Shown: positions 44,676 to 53,200 of the stretch, in pieces
Position numbering within the stretch: position 1 is the stretch's first letter
Layout of the letters: every line of letters starts with the position of its first letter
Assembly (NCBI RefSeq): GCF_000379685.1
Contig: NZ_KB903249.1
Location: forward strand, 947,911-1,011,910
Length of the DNA stretch: 64,000 nt
Origin: Catelliglobosispora koreensis DSM 44566
GTDB lineage: Bacteria > Actinomycetota > Actinomycetes > Mycobacteriales > Micromonosporaceae
Reading direction: 5' to 3'
Position numbers and translations under genes: made by a program
Notes under the pieces: generated by a model
Database searches by the model: none
What the model was told of the DNA's origin: nothing
Seen by the model: only the letters and a program-made list of their open reading frames with translations

Positions 44676-46141
44676 TCACCATGTTGCGGGCCCAGCTGGC
44701 CAGCAATCCTGACGCGATCGCGCTGGCTGACCACAGCGGCGCCCTCACCTGGCAGGAATTGGCCAGCCGGGCGGCCGCCTGGCGCAGCACGCTAGCCACG
44801 GCAGGCCTCAAAACCGGTGACACCGTTGGCATTTTGCTGACCAACCGCCGCGAAGTCTTCGAGGTGCTGCTGGGCTGCCTGCACAGCGGCATCACCGTCG
44901 TGCCCATCAACACACATCTCACCGAACCCGAAGTCGCCTATATCCTCAAGGACTCCGGCGCTTCCGCGCTCGTGACCGACCGCACCGACATCACCGGCCT
45001 TCCCATCTTCGACCCGGCCAAACCGGTGCAGGGCAAGGACCCCGGCGAGCCCGTGTGCGGACAGCTGATGGTCTACACCTCCGGCACCACCGGCGCGCCC
45101 AAGGGCGTCCTCAATGGACTGTTCACGCTGGGCGATCCGTTTGACCGCATCGAGCGCATGCTGAACTACGCGGGCCGTTTACTCGACGTGCCTAACGATG
45201 GCCGCGTGCTGCTCGTCGGGCCGTGGTATCACTCGGCACAGCTGTTCTTCGCCCTGATGTCGCTGCTTCGCGGCTCGACGCTGATCGTGCGTGAGCGCTT
45301 TGACGCCGAGCCGATCCTCACGGTCCTGCAACAGGAACGCATCACGCACTGCCACCTGGTGCCGACACAGTTCGTGCGGTTCCTGCGGCTGCCAAGCGCG
45401 GTAAAGGAAAGCTTCGACCCCAGCGCCCTGCGCACCATCTGGCACGGTGGCGCGGCCTGCCCGCAAGACGTCAAACGCCTCATGATCGAGTGGTGGGGGC
45501 CGGTCATTACCGAGTACTACGGTGCCAGCGAAGGTGGCGCGGTAACGCTTATCAGCGCTGAAGAGTGGGTCAAGCGTCCCGGCAGCGTCGGCCGCCCGAT
45601 CCCGCCCAACGACATCCTCATCGTCGACGAGGACGGCAACGAACTCGGCCCGAACCAAACCGGCCGTGTCTACATGCGACGGCCCGGCCGCGGCTTTCAG
45701 TACCACAACGCCGAAGACAAAACCCGCGCCGCACACTTGCGGCCAGGCGTGTTCACCTACGGCGAGATCGGCCACGTCGATACCGACGGGTACTTATTCC
45801 TCACCGGCCGGGCACAGGACATGATCATCAGTGGTGGGGTCAACGTCTACCCCGCCGAGGTGGAAGCGGTGTTGTTACGCCACCCGGCTGTCCGTGACGC
45901 CGCCGTCATCGGCACCCCCGACGACGAGTTCGGCGAACGCGTCGCCGCCGTGGTGGAGCTGGAGTCCCCGGTGCCGTTCAGCGAACTGGACGTGCACTGC
46001 CGCTCCTCGCTCGCCGGGTTCAAGGTGCCACGGCAATACCGGGTCGTCGACAGCCTCACGCGGGAAAGCACCGGCAAAATCCGCAAAGACCTGCTGCGCG
46101 ATCTCCTGGCGGCCCATCCAGAAGAGGGCACAGGCGCATGA
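44672..46141 (+). CDS. Acyl-CoA/acyl-AMP ligase
   Basis: A 489-residue adenylate-forming enzyme with the phosphate-binding motif YTSGTTGAPKG, YYGASEGG and the late TGRAQDMIISGG motif of the acyl-CoA synthetase subfamily; the catalytic Lys is in ESTGKIRKD. The substrate is not predicted. It is the third acyl/aryl-activating enzyme of the cluster, after the FAAL-like and aryl ligases. It is coupled on both sides by ATGA overlaps. Confidence 0.88.
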   Translation: MITMLRAQLASNPDAIALADHSGALTWQELASRAAAWRSTLATAGLKTGDTVGILLTNRREVFEVLLGCLHSGITVVPINTHLTEPEVAYILKDSGASALVTDRTDITGLPIFDPAKPVQGKDPGEPVCGQLMVYTSGTTGAPKGVLNGLFTLGDPFDRIERMLNYAGRLLDVPNDGRVLLVGPWYHSAQLFFALMSLLRGSTLIVRERFDAEPILTVLQQERITHCHLVPTQFVRFLRLPSAVKESFDPSALRTIWHGGAACPQDVKRLMIEWWGPVITEYYGASEGGAVTLISAEEWVKRPGSVGRPIPPNDILIVDEDGNELGPNQTGRVYMRRPGRGFQYHNAEDKTRAAHLRPGVFTYGEIGHVDTDGYLFLTGRAQDMIISGGVNVYPAEVEAVLLRHPAVRDAAVIGTPDDEFGERVAAVVELESPVPFSELDVHCRSSLAGFKVPRQYRVVDSLTRESTGKIRKDLLRDLLAAHPEEGTGA

Positions 46142-47379
46142 ACGATTTCATCGCTGATCCGGCCACCTACGCCAAAGGTGTTCCCCACGAACACTTCGCC
46201 GGGCTGCGCGCGGCCGGTGGCGTCACGTGGACGGACGAACCGGCTCTGTGGCGGCACAGCGCCGTCGGGCGCACCTTGCAGCGCGGCACCGGTTTCTGGG
46301 CCGTCACCGCGCACGACGCGATCATCGAGGCGTCGCGGCGGCCGGAAGACTTCTCCTCAGCGGCCAAAGGCGCGTTCCTGGTTGACCCGCGCACCGTCGC
46401 CGATCTAAACACCGCCCGCCAGCTGCTCGTCAACATGGATGCCCCGCAACACTCCCGCATCCGCAAACTGGTCACGTCGGTGTTCACCCCACGGGCGATG
46501 CGCGAGCTATCCGAAAGCGTTCACCAGCACGCGGCTCAGATCGTCGAGCGCGCGATGGCGGCCGGAACCTTTGACGGCGTAACGGATCTGGCCGCCGAGT
46601 TGCCCCTGCTCGTCCTGTCAGATCTGCTGGGCATGCCACGCGAAGACCGTCACCTGCTCTACCGGTGGAGCAACAACCTCGTCGGCTTCGACGATCCCGA
46701 ATACGGCGGCGGCGACATCGAGGCCTACCGTGCCACCTTCGGTGAAGCCTTCAAATACGCCCTAGGCATAGCCTTTGAGCGCCGGGAGAATCCCCGCGAC
46801 GACCTCATCAGCCTGCTGGCCAACGCGCAGGTGGACGGAAAACGTTTGGCAGACCGGGAATTCTGCCAGTTCTGGCTGCTGCTCGTGGTCGCCGGCAACG
46901 AGACGACCCGCCATCTGATCTCCAACTCGGTCCAGATGCTCCTTGCCGACCCAGCTTTGCAGACGGCACTTGGCGACAGCCCGGTCAACCTCGCCGTGGA
47001 AGAGTTCATCCGTGCCGTCACACCCATCATGCAATTCCGGCGGACCGCCACGCGTGATGTCACCCTGGCCGGGCAGCACATCGCCTCCGGCGACAAGGTC
47101 GTGCTCTACTACGTCTCGGGCAACCGTGACAAAGCCGTGTTCGATGAACCCGACACGATCAACTTGCGCCGCGATCCCAACCCGCACCTGAGCTTTGGCA
47201 TTGGCCCGCACTTCTGTCTCGGCGCGCACCTGGCCCGCATGGAAGCCGCGGCGATGCTGCAAGCGTTGCGGCCACACCTTTCCCGGCTGCGGCACGCGGG
47301 CCCGGTCGTCCGGCTGGAGTCCAATTTCGTCAACGGCATCAAAGCGATGCCATTGCACGTTGAGGGGAGCCCCCACTAA
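46138..47379 (+). CDS. Cytochrome P450, second
   Basis: A 413-residue P450 with the I-helix motif VAGNETTRH, the EEFIR ExxR-type motif and the haem loop FGIGPHFCLG with Cys360. It is coupled to the upstream ligase gene and overlaps the downstream monooxygenase start (TAATG). The ferredoxin at the beginning of this operon is the obvious redox partner. The substrate is unknown. Confidence 0.92.
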   Translation: MNDFIADPATYAKGVPHEHFAGLRAAGGVTWTDEPALWRHSAVGRTLQRGTGFWAVTAHDAIIEASRRPEDFSSAAKGAFLVDPRTVADLNTARQLLVNMDAPQHSRIRKLVTSVFTPRAMRELSESVHQHAAQIVERAMAAGTFDGVTDLAAELPLLVLSDLLGMPREDRHLLYRWSNNLVGFDDPEYGGGDIEAYRATFGEAFKYALGIAFERRENPRDDLISLLANAQVDGKRLADREFCQFWLLLVVAGNETTRHLISNSVQMLLADPALQTALGDSPVNLAVEEFIRAVTPIMQFRRTATRDVTLAGQHIASGDKVVLYYVSGNRDKAVFDEPDTINLRRDPNPHLSFGIGPHFCLGAHLARMEAAAMLQALRPHLSRLRHAGPVVRLESNFVNGIKAMPLHVEGSPH

Positions 47380-48698
47380 TGCATCTCAACGTCTTCACCG
47401 AGTGCTCGCCGTCGCCGCAGTTCGTCGGCATGTGGCGCTCGCCAGATGACCGCACCGCCACCGGCTACCGGTCGCTGGACTACTGGACGAAGATCGCCCG
47501 CCAGCTCGAACAGGCGTGTGTGGACGCTCTCTTCTTCGCCGACATCCACGGCACCTATGACGTCTACAAGGGATCGTGGGCCACGGCAGTCAAGCACGGC
47601 GTGCAGATCCCGTCGATCGACCCGGTGCTCGTCGTGGCCGCGCTCGCCGCGGCAACCCGCGACCTGGGCTTCGCGGTCACCTACTCGACCACCTATCACC
47701 AGCCCTACGAGTGCGCCCGGCTGTTCTCCTCTTTGGACCATCTCACCAACGGCCGCATCGCCTGGAACATCGTCACGTCCTACCTGCGCTCGGCTGAGGG
47801 CTGCGGGCTAGGGGAGTATCTAGACCACGACCAGCGTTACGACCGTGCCGACGAATACCTCAGTGTCGTACGCGCCTTGTGGGACAACAGCTGGGAAGAC
47901 GACGCCGTCATCCGTGACGCCGAAGCTGACATCTTCGCCGACCCAGCCAAGGTGCACGAAATCAACCATGTGGGCCAATGGTTCACTGTCCGCGGGCCGC
48001 ACCAATGCGAGCCCTCGCCACAGCGCACACCCGTGCTCTACCAGGCAGGCGCCTCAGGACGCGGCATGACCTTCGCCGCGACACACGCCGAAGTGGTATT
48101 CCTGACGATGTCCGACCCCGAAGCGGGCGCCAAGCAGGTCGCGGCACTGCGGCAACGGGCCGCCGAGGTGGGCCGGGATCCAGCGAGCCTCAAAGCCTTG
48201 CAGGGCACCATGGTGATGGTCGGGCCGACGAAAGAAGAAGCCCGCGCCCGAGCACAGGCCTATAACAAAATGTGGAGCGCCGAAGGACAGCTCGCCAAAT
48301 GGTGCGGCTGGATGGATGTCGACCTCGCGGCGTACCCGGAAGAAACACCGGTCAGCGAAGTGAAAAACCAGGGAAGCCAATCGTTTATCGGCTTCCTGCG
48401 CGGCCTAAGCCCAGACCGGGACTGGACCGTCGGCGACGTGAAATACCTCGTCTCCCGGCCGCGGCGTGCCCGGGCCGACGCTCCGGTAACGCTTTACGGC
48501 ACCCCGGAACAGGTCGCCGACCGCGTCGAGCAGTGGCTCGAAGTCGCCAAAGTCGATGGCTTCAACCTGATCCCATGCCCGCCGTCGAGCGGCATCACCG
48601 ACATCTGCGAGCTGCTGATCCCAGAACTGCAACGCCGCGGCCTGTTCCGCAAGTCCTACGACGGCGAGCAAACCTTGCGCCAGCGTTACTTCGGCTAG
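47379..48698 (+). CDS. FMN-dependent monooxygenase (NtaA/SnaA/DszA family)
   Basis: A 439-residue luciferase-like TIM-barrel flavoprotein. The N-terminal FADIHGTYDVY and the SSLDHLTNGRIAWNIVTS blocks are typical of the NtaA/SnaA/DszA branch of two-component monooxygenases, which use FMNH2 supplied by a separate reductase; no such reductase is visible in the window. DszA-type enzymes act on sulfur compounds and SnaA makes a dehydroproline, so oxidation at a thiazoline or nitrogen ring is conceivable. It is the last gene of the long operon; its stop overlaps the convergent stop at 48695. Confidence 0.88.
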   Translation: MHLNVFTECSPSPQFVGMWRSPDDRTATGYRSLDYWTKIARQLEQACVDALFFADIHGTYDVYKGSWATAVKHGVQIPSIDPVLVVAALAAATRDLGFAVTYSTTYHQPYECARLFSSLDHLTNGRIAWNIVTSYLRSAEGCGLGEYLDHDQRYDRADEYLSVVRALWDNSWEDDAVIRDAEADIFADPAKVHEINHVGQWFTVRGPHQCEPSPQRTPVLYQAGASGRGMTFAATHAEVVFLTMSDPEAGAKQVAALRQRAAEVGRDPASLKALQGTMVMVGPTKEEARARAQAYNKMWSAEGQLAKWCGWMDVDLAAYPEETPVSEVKNQGSQSFIGFLRGLSPDRDWTVGDVKYLVSRPRRARADAPVTLYGTPEQVADRVEQWLEVAKVDGFNLIPCPPSSGITDICELLIPELQRRGLFRKSYDGEQTLRQRYFG

Positions 48699-49744
48699 CC
48701 GGCCAGATCGCGGATCTGCTCGATGAGCTGAACCCGCGCCTCGTGCGTTCGCGCGACCGGCACCACGTTGAGCGTGGTGACCCCGGCTTGCGCGAACGCG
48801 GCGATGCGTTCCTTGACCCACGACGCTGGGCCGATGAGTGTGGTCCCGTCGACCAGCTCGTCGGGAATCGCCGCGGCAGCCTCATCTTTGCGGCCCGCCA
48901 AGTAGAGCTCCTGGATGTTCGCGGCGGCCTGCTCGAAGCCATAACGCTGCGCCAGCGAGTTGTAGAAGTTGCGGCCAGGCGCGCCCATGCCACCGATGTA
49001 GAGCGCGAGTTCGGGCCGTGCCAAACGCCGCAGTGGCGCCGCATCCTCACCGATGGCCAGCATGACGTTGACGATGGTGTCGAGCCTGCCCAGCTCGGGT
49101 GCGCGCTTGGCGGTGCCGCTGGCCAGCGGCTCGCCCCACACCTGCATAGCCCGCTCCGGGTAGAAGAACGCGGGCTGCCATGCTTCGGCCAGCTCCGCCG
49201 CGAGCTCCACGTTGCGGGGACCAATGGCGGCCAGGCTAATCGGAATCCGCTCGCGCACCGGCTTGTTGATGAGCTTTAGCGGCTTGCCCAAACCCGTGCC
49301 CAAGCCTTCGGCAAGCGGCACCTGATAGTGCTCGCCTTGGTAGGAAACAGGTTCGCGGCGCCACACCATGCGGCAAATGTCTATCGTCTCGCGGGTGCGC
49401 CCGAGCGGGGAATCGTAAGCCACCCCGTGGAAGCCCTCAATGACCTGCGGCCCAGACGCTCCGAGCCCGAGAGTGAAGCGGCCACCGGACACGTAGTCCA
49501 AGCCGGCCGCCGTCATCGCGATCAGCGTTGGGGTGCGGGTGTAAAGCTGCATCACACCTGAGGCGATGCCGAGCCGCTGCGTGCTCGCCGCGATGTAACC
49601 GAGCTGGCTCACCGCGTCGAACGTGTAGGCCTCGGCGACGAAAACGACGTCGAGGCCCGCTTTCTCATAGTCGGCCAGTGCTTTGACCGCCTGGGTGAAG
49701 CCGCCGCTGTAGGCCAGGGGAATCCCGATTCTCATCGACGACAT
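48695..49744 (-). CDS. LLM-class oxidoreductase, probably F420-dependent
   Basis: A 349-residue luciferase-like protein starting MRIGIPLAYSGG, with VAEAYTFDAVSQLGYIA and LGLGASGPQVIEGFHG segments. These match F420-dependent LLM enzymes common in actinobacteria (methylenetetrahydromethanopterin reductase-like). The two stops at the operon border share the bases CTAG. An ATG three codons downstream (49735) is an alternative start. It is the last gene that plausibly belongs to the cluster, but it may be unrelated. Confidence 0.82.
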   Translation of the reverse strand: MSSMRIGIPLAYSGGFTQAVKALADYEKAGLDVVFVAEAYTFDAVSQLGYIAASTQRLGIASGVMQLYTRTPTLIAMTAAGLDYVSGGRFTLGLGASGPQVIEGFHGVAYDSPLGRTRETIDICRMVWRREPVSYQGEHYQVPLAEGLGTGLGKPLKLINKPVRERIPISLAAIGPRNVELAAELAEAWQPAFFYPERAMQVWGEPLASGTAKRAPELGRLDTIVNVMLAIGEDAAPLRRLARPELALYIGGMGAPGRNFYNSLAQRYGFEQAAANIQELYLAGRKDEAAAAIPDELVDGTTLIGPASWVKERIAAFAQAGVTTLNVVPVARTHEARVQLIEQIRDLAG

Positions 49745-49770
49745 GCTATCAAGGCGGCGTCCAAAAAGGA

Positions 49771-50241
49771 CTAGCCGAGCGTGACCTCGTCGAAGTGAAG
49801 ACTTACCGCTTCCGTGCCGCCATTGGTGTGATAGGAGGAAATGAGGACATCCTTCATCGTGATGATGAGGTACGGAGTCTGTCCCGGGCCCGGCTTTTCC
49901 ACCGACAGCACGGCTTGGACGTAGTGCTTGCCCTGCACGATGCCCTGGAACAGCAGCGGGCTCGCGACATCAGGCTTCTTCGTCAGGTGCAGATCCTGGA
50001 ACACGACCTTGCCGGTGGCGCCACCACCGCCGGTGCCATCGTCGCCAACCCGGGTGGCGCCGAAGGAGAACGAGTCGATGACGATCTCACGCGGGTGCTT
50101 AGCGTCGGTGGACCCGCCGGGAATCTCGGCGATCAGCAAGAAGATCTCAGGCGGAACGGCAGCGGCCACCGCTGGTGTGCCAGTGATAGCAACGGCGGTG
50201 GCCACAAAGGCGACGGCCAGGGCACGAATAATTGATCTCAT
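49771..50241 (-). CDS. Secreted Hcp-like protein
   Basis: A 156-residue protein. Residues 1-28 form a signal peptide ending AVAAA. The mature part matches the Hcp fold of type VI secretion tube proteins: FLLIAEIPGGSTD, IVIDSFSFG, GKVVFQDLHLTKK, LFQGIVQGKHY and the SYHTNGG segments are all recognisable. Hcp has no tube function in a monoderm, and a signal peptide is not expected for a T6SS Hcp, so this is a secreted homologue of unknown role. It starts 27 bases after the glucanase stop and is likely co-transcribed. ATG 50241 is chosen for the signal peptide. Confidence 0.75.
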   Translation of the reverse strand: MRSIIRALAVAFVATAVAITGTPAVAAAVPPEIFLLIAEIPGGSTDAKHPREIVIDSFSFGATRVGDDGTGGGGATGKVVFQDLHLTKKPDVASPLLFQGIVQGKHYVQAVLSVEKPGPGQTPYLIITMKDVLISSYHTNGGTEAVSLHFDEVTLG

Positions 50242-50267
50242 GCCCTGGCCAACGATCAAGGCGCGAT

Positions 50268-53200
50268 TTAGCCGCCGTTGATCACAAACTGAGTGCCAGG
50301 CTGGCGGACGATGTCTCCGTCAGCGGAATTGGTGATGACCACATTGGTGAGCGTGGCGCTGCCTTGCGCGCCACTCATGGCCAGAATGCCGGCACCGTTA
50401 TTGGATTTGTCGATGCGAACATTCGTAATCGTCGCGGTGACGACACCACCGCCGGTCTTGAACTGGATCCCGTCGTAGGTGGAGTCGAAGATATCCGTGT
50501 CGCGGATGACGACGCCTGGGATGCCGCGGCTCTGGGCGAACAACGTGATCGCCCCGAACTCCTGATCCTCGTTCCAGAACGCCCCGCCGGTGCGGTAGAG
50601 CCCATTGTTGGCGATCAGCGTCTGACCCGAGAACGGCAGTGGGTCGTGGTCGGTCGCCAGCATGATGCCGGGATAGTTCATCGTGTCGTAGATGAGGTTG
50701 TTTTCAATCTTGTTGCCGTAGCCGCCGTAGATGGCGATGCCGTTGGCCCGCCACACGAGCTGAATCGTGTTGTTGGCGAACCGGTTGTCGTGCCCGATGT
50801 CGACGGAGGTGTCCTTGACGTACTGACTGGCCCAAACCGCCAGGGCGTCATCGCCGGTGGTGCGGAACGACGAGTTGAACACGGTCGAGTTGCGGGTGCC
50901 GTTGGCGAAGTTGATGCCGTCGGCATAGGTGTTGCGAATCCGCATGCCGCTGAACATGACGCCATCACCGGGGCCCCACAGTTCGGGGATGTTGGTGAAG
51001 TCGCGCCCGGCCCATACACCCACGTTGGCGTGCTCGATCCACACGTTCGAAATCGTTGTCCCGACGCCGAACCGGCCGTTGAGGCCAACGCCGCCTTCGG
51101 CATTGCCGTCACCGCCACGGATGCGGCCAGAACCGAAGATGGCGATGTCGGAGATGACGGTGTTCTTGTCGATGTCGAAACCGAAGTTGCCCTCATGCGG
51201 ATGGTTGATCATCCCGGGTGCCTGGTGCGGCTGGATGAGGCTGTAAAGCTGCGAGTGCCACATCCCAGCCCCGCGAATGGTCACGTTGCTGATGCCAACC
51301 TGGTTGTGGGTGCCGCGGTTGAGCGGGTCATCGGTCAGGATCTTCTTTTCCTGCCGCCACTGTCCGGCCGGGATCCACACGCAGTTGATGACACCGTTCT
51401 GGTCATCGGTCACGGCACGCTGGATCGCGTCCGTGTCTTCAAGACCATCATTTGGTACCGCGCCATAGGCCGTAATCGACGTGCAGTTCGATGGCTGCGT
51501 CAAAGCCGGGGCAACCTGCTCCAGGTCAATGAAATCGATGATGTAGAACGACGCGTCGTCCCCGGCATCGCGTTGCAGCTTGAACTTGGTGCCCTGCGGA
51601 TAGGACTGCGAGAGCAGGGCGCTTGACTCGTCAAAGAGACGGCGTGCGTTGGTCTGTGGCGTGTTCGTCAAACCCTCAGGGTCGTCGGTCGTGCCGTAAA
51701 GCCAGCTGTGCTTGGACGACAACGTAAGCTTGCGGTTGAACACTCCGTTGATATACAGGCTGATCGTCGCGTCGATCCCGCCACCGCCGGCGGCGTCGGG
51801 AATTGAGTTACGCACCACGATCGAGTTGGCCGCGTTGGCGGACGTGAACTCCACGAACTGGCCTTGGCTGTTCAGGCGTACCGACGCCCGGCCCGAAGAC
51901 TCGGTGCCGAAGTTGGTGTGCCCAAACGTGCGCAGGGGATCGGTAGTCAGCAGGGTGCCGTTGTGTGCGGCCGCTTCGGCTTCGTAGGACACCCACGGCA
52001 CCGCCGCGCCGCGTCCGACCACAATGGACTGGCTGAGCGTGTTGTTGGTTTCATTGGTTTCTGCCACGACACCGGTCGCGTCCGCGGCCGCCACGATCGT
52101 GGCCCCACCGGAAGTGGCCGTCCACGTGCCGGAGATGGCCACGCTGACCGTCGCACCAGCGGCGATCGCTCCTGTGCTGCCATTCAAAACCGTGCTGCCA
52201 ACCGTCACCCGGGTCACCGAGGCGGCCGAGGCCGTGGTGCCCCTGTTGTTGACCGACACTGTGAAGGAAACAGCTGCGCCAACAGCCGGGTTAGGCGGAT
52301 TCCACGTGACACCAGCCACTTGCAGATCCGGGCCCGGAGCCTGTGCCACTACGAGCTGAATCGGTGACGTGAACGTGTTATTGGCGTTGTTCTGCTCCAC
52401 CACCGTGTTCGTGGGGTCAACCACGCCCACGACACTGTAGCTGCCCATCGCGCGGGTGCCCGCGTTGAACGAGACGGTCGTTGACGCGCCAGCGTTCAGC
52501 CCGCCAACCGCCGCACTGCCCACCACCGATCCGCCGAGCACGAAGTTGACCGTCGTGCCAGGAGAAGCAGCGGTGCCAATGTTTTGCACCGTCGCCGACA
52601 GCGTGATCGCTGACGTTTCGGTGGGGGAGGCTGGGGTCCAGGAGACATTGGACACCACCAGATCCGGGTTCGGCGCTGGGGTGCCACAGACTTCCAGCTC
52701 GGCCACCTGACCCGAAGGGGCGCCAGAGTTGCTGTGGAAACGCAGCTGCACATCGGCCGTCGTGGCCGTCACCGGGATCTCCACGACATTGTTGCCCTGA
52801 ACGAACTGGTACGTAGCGCCGGCCAGAACCGTGGTGTAGGAAGACGATCCCTGGTCACGCCCAAGGATCTCGATGTTTTGCGTGCGAGTTCCCCACGCGG
52901 GGTCCGGGTTCAGCTTCACCCGCACCGCGGTGACGTGGTGGTTGGCGCCAAGGGCCACAATCAAATGTTGTGGGTACCCAGCCGCGCCCTCCCAATAGGT
53001 CGACAGTTGCCCATCGTTGGCCTTCTCCGGAGTGAACGTGAACGTCGACCCACTAGCGGTCATCGTCTTGCCAGAGGCCACGTTGTTGCATCCGGGCGGC
53101 TGCGTTCCCTGCCGGGTAACGGTGTTGCTGTTGCCGGAAAGGTTCCCCGCGTTGTCGCGGGCACGCACGTAATAAGACACCGTCGCCGTGGCGGGCTGTG

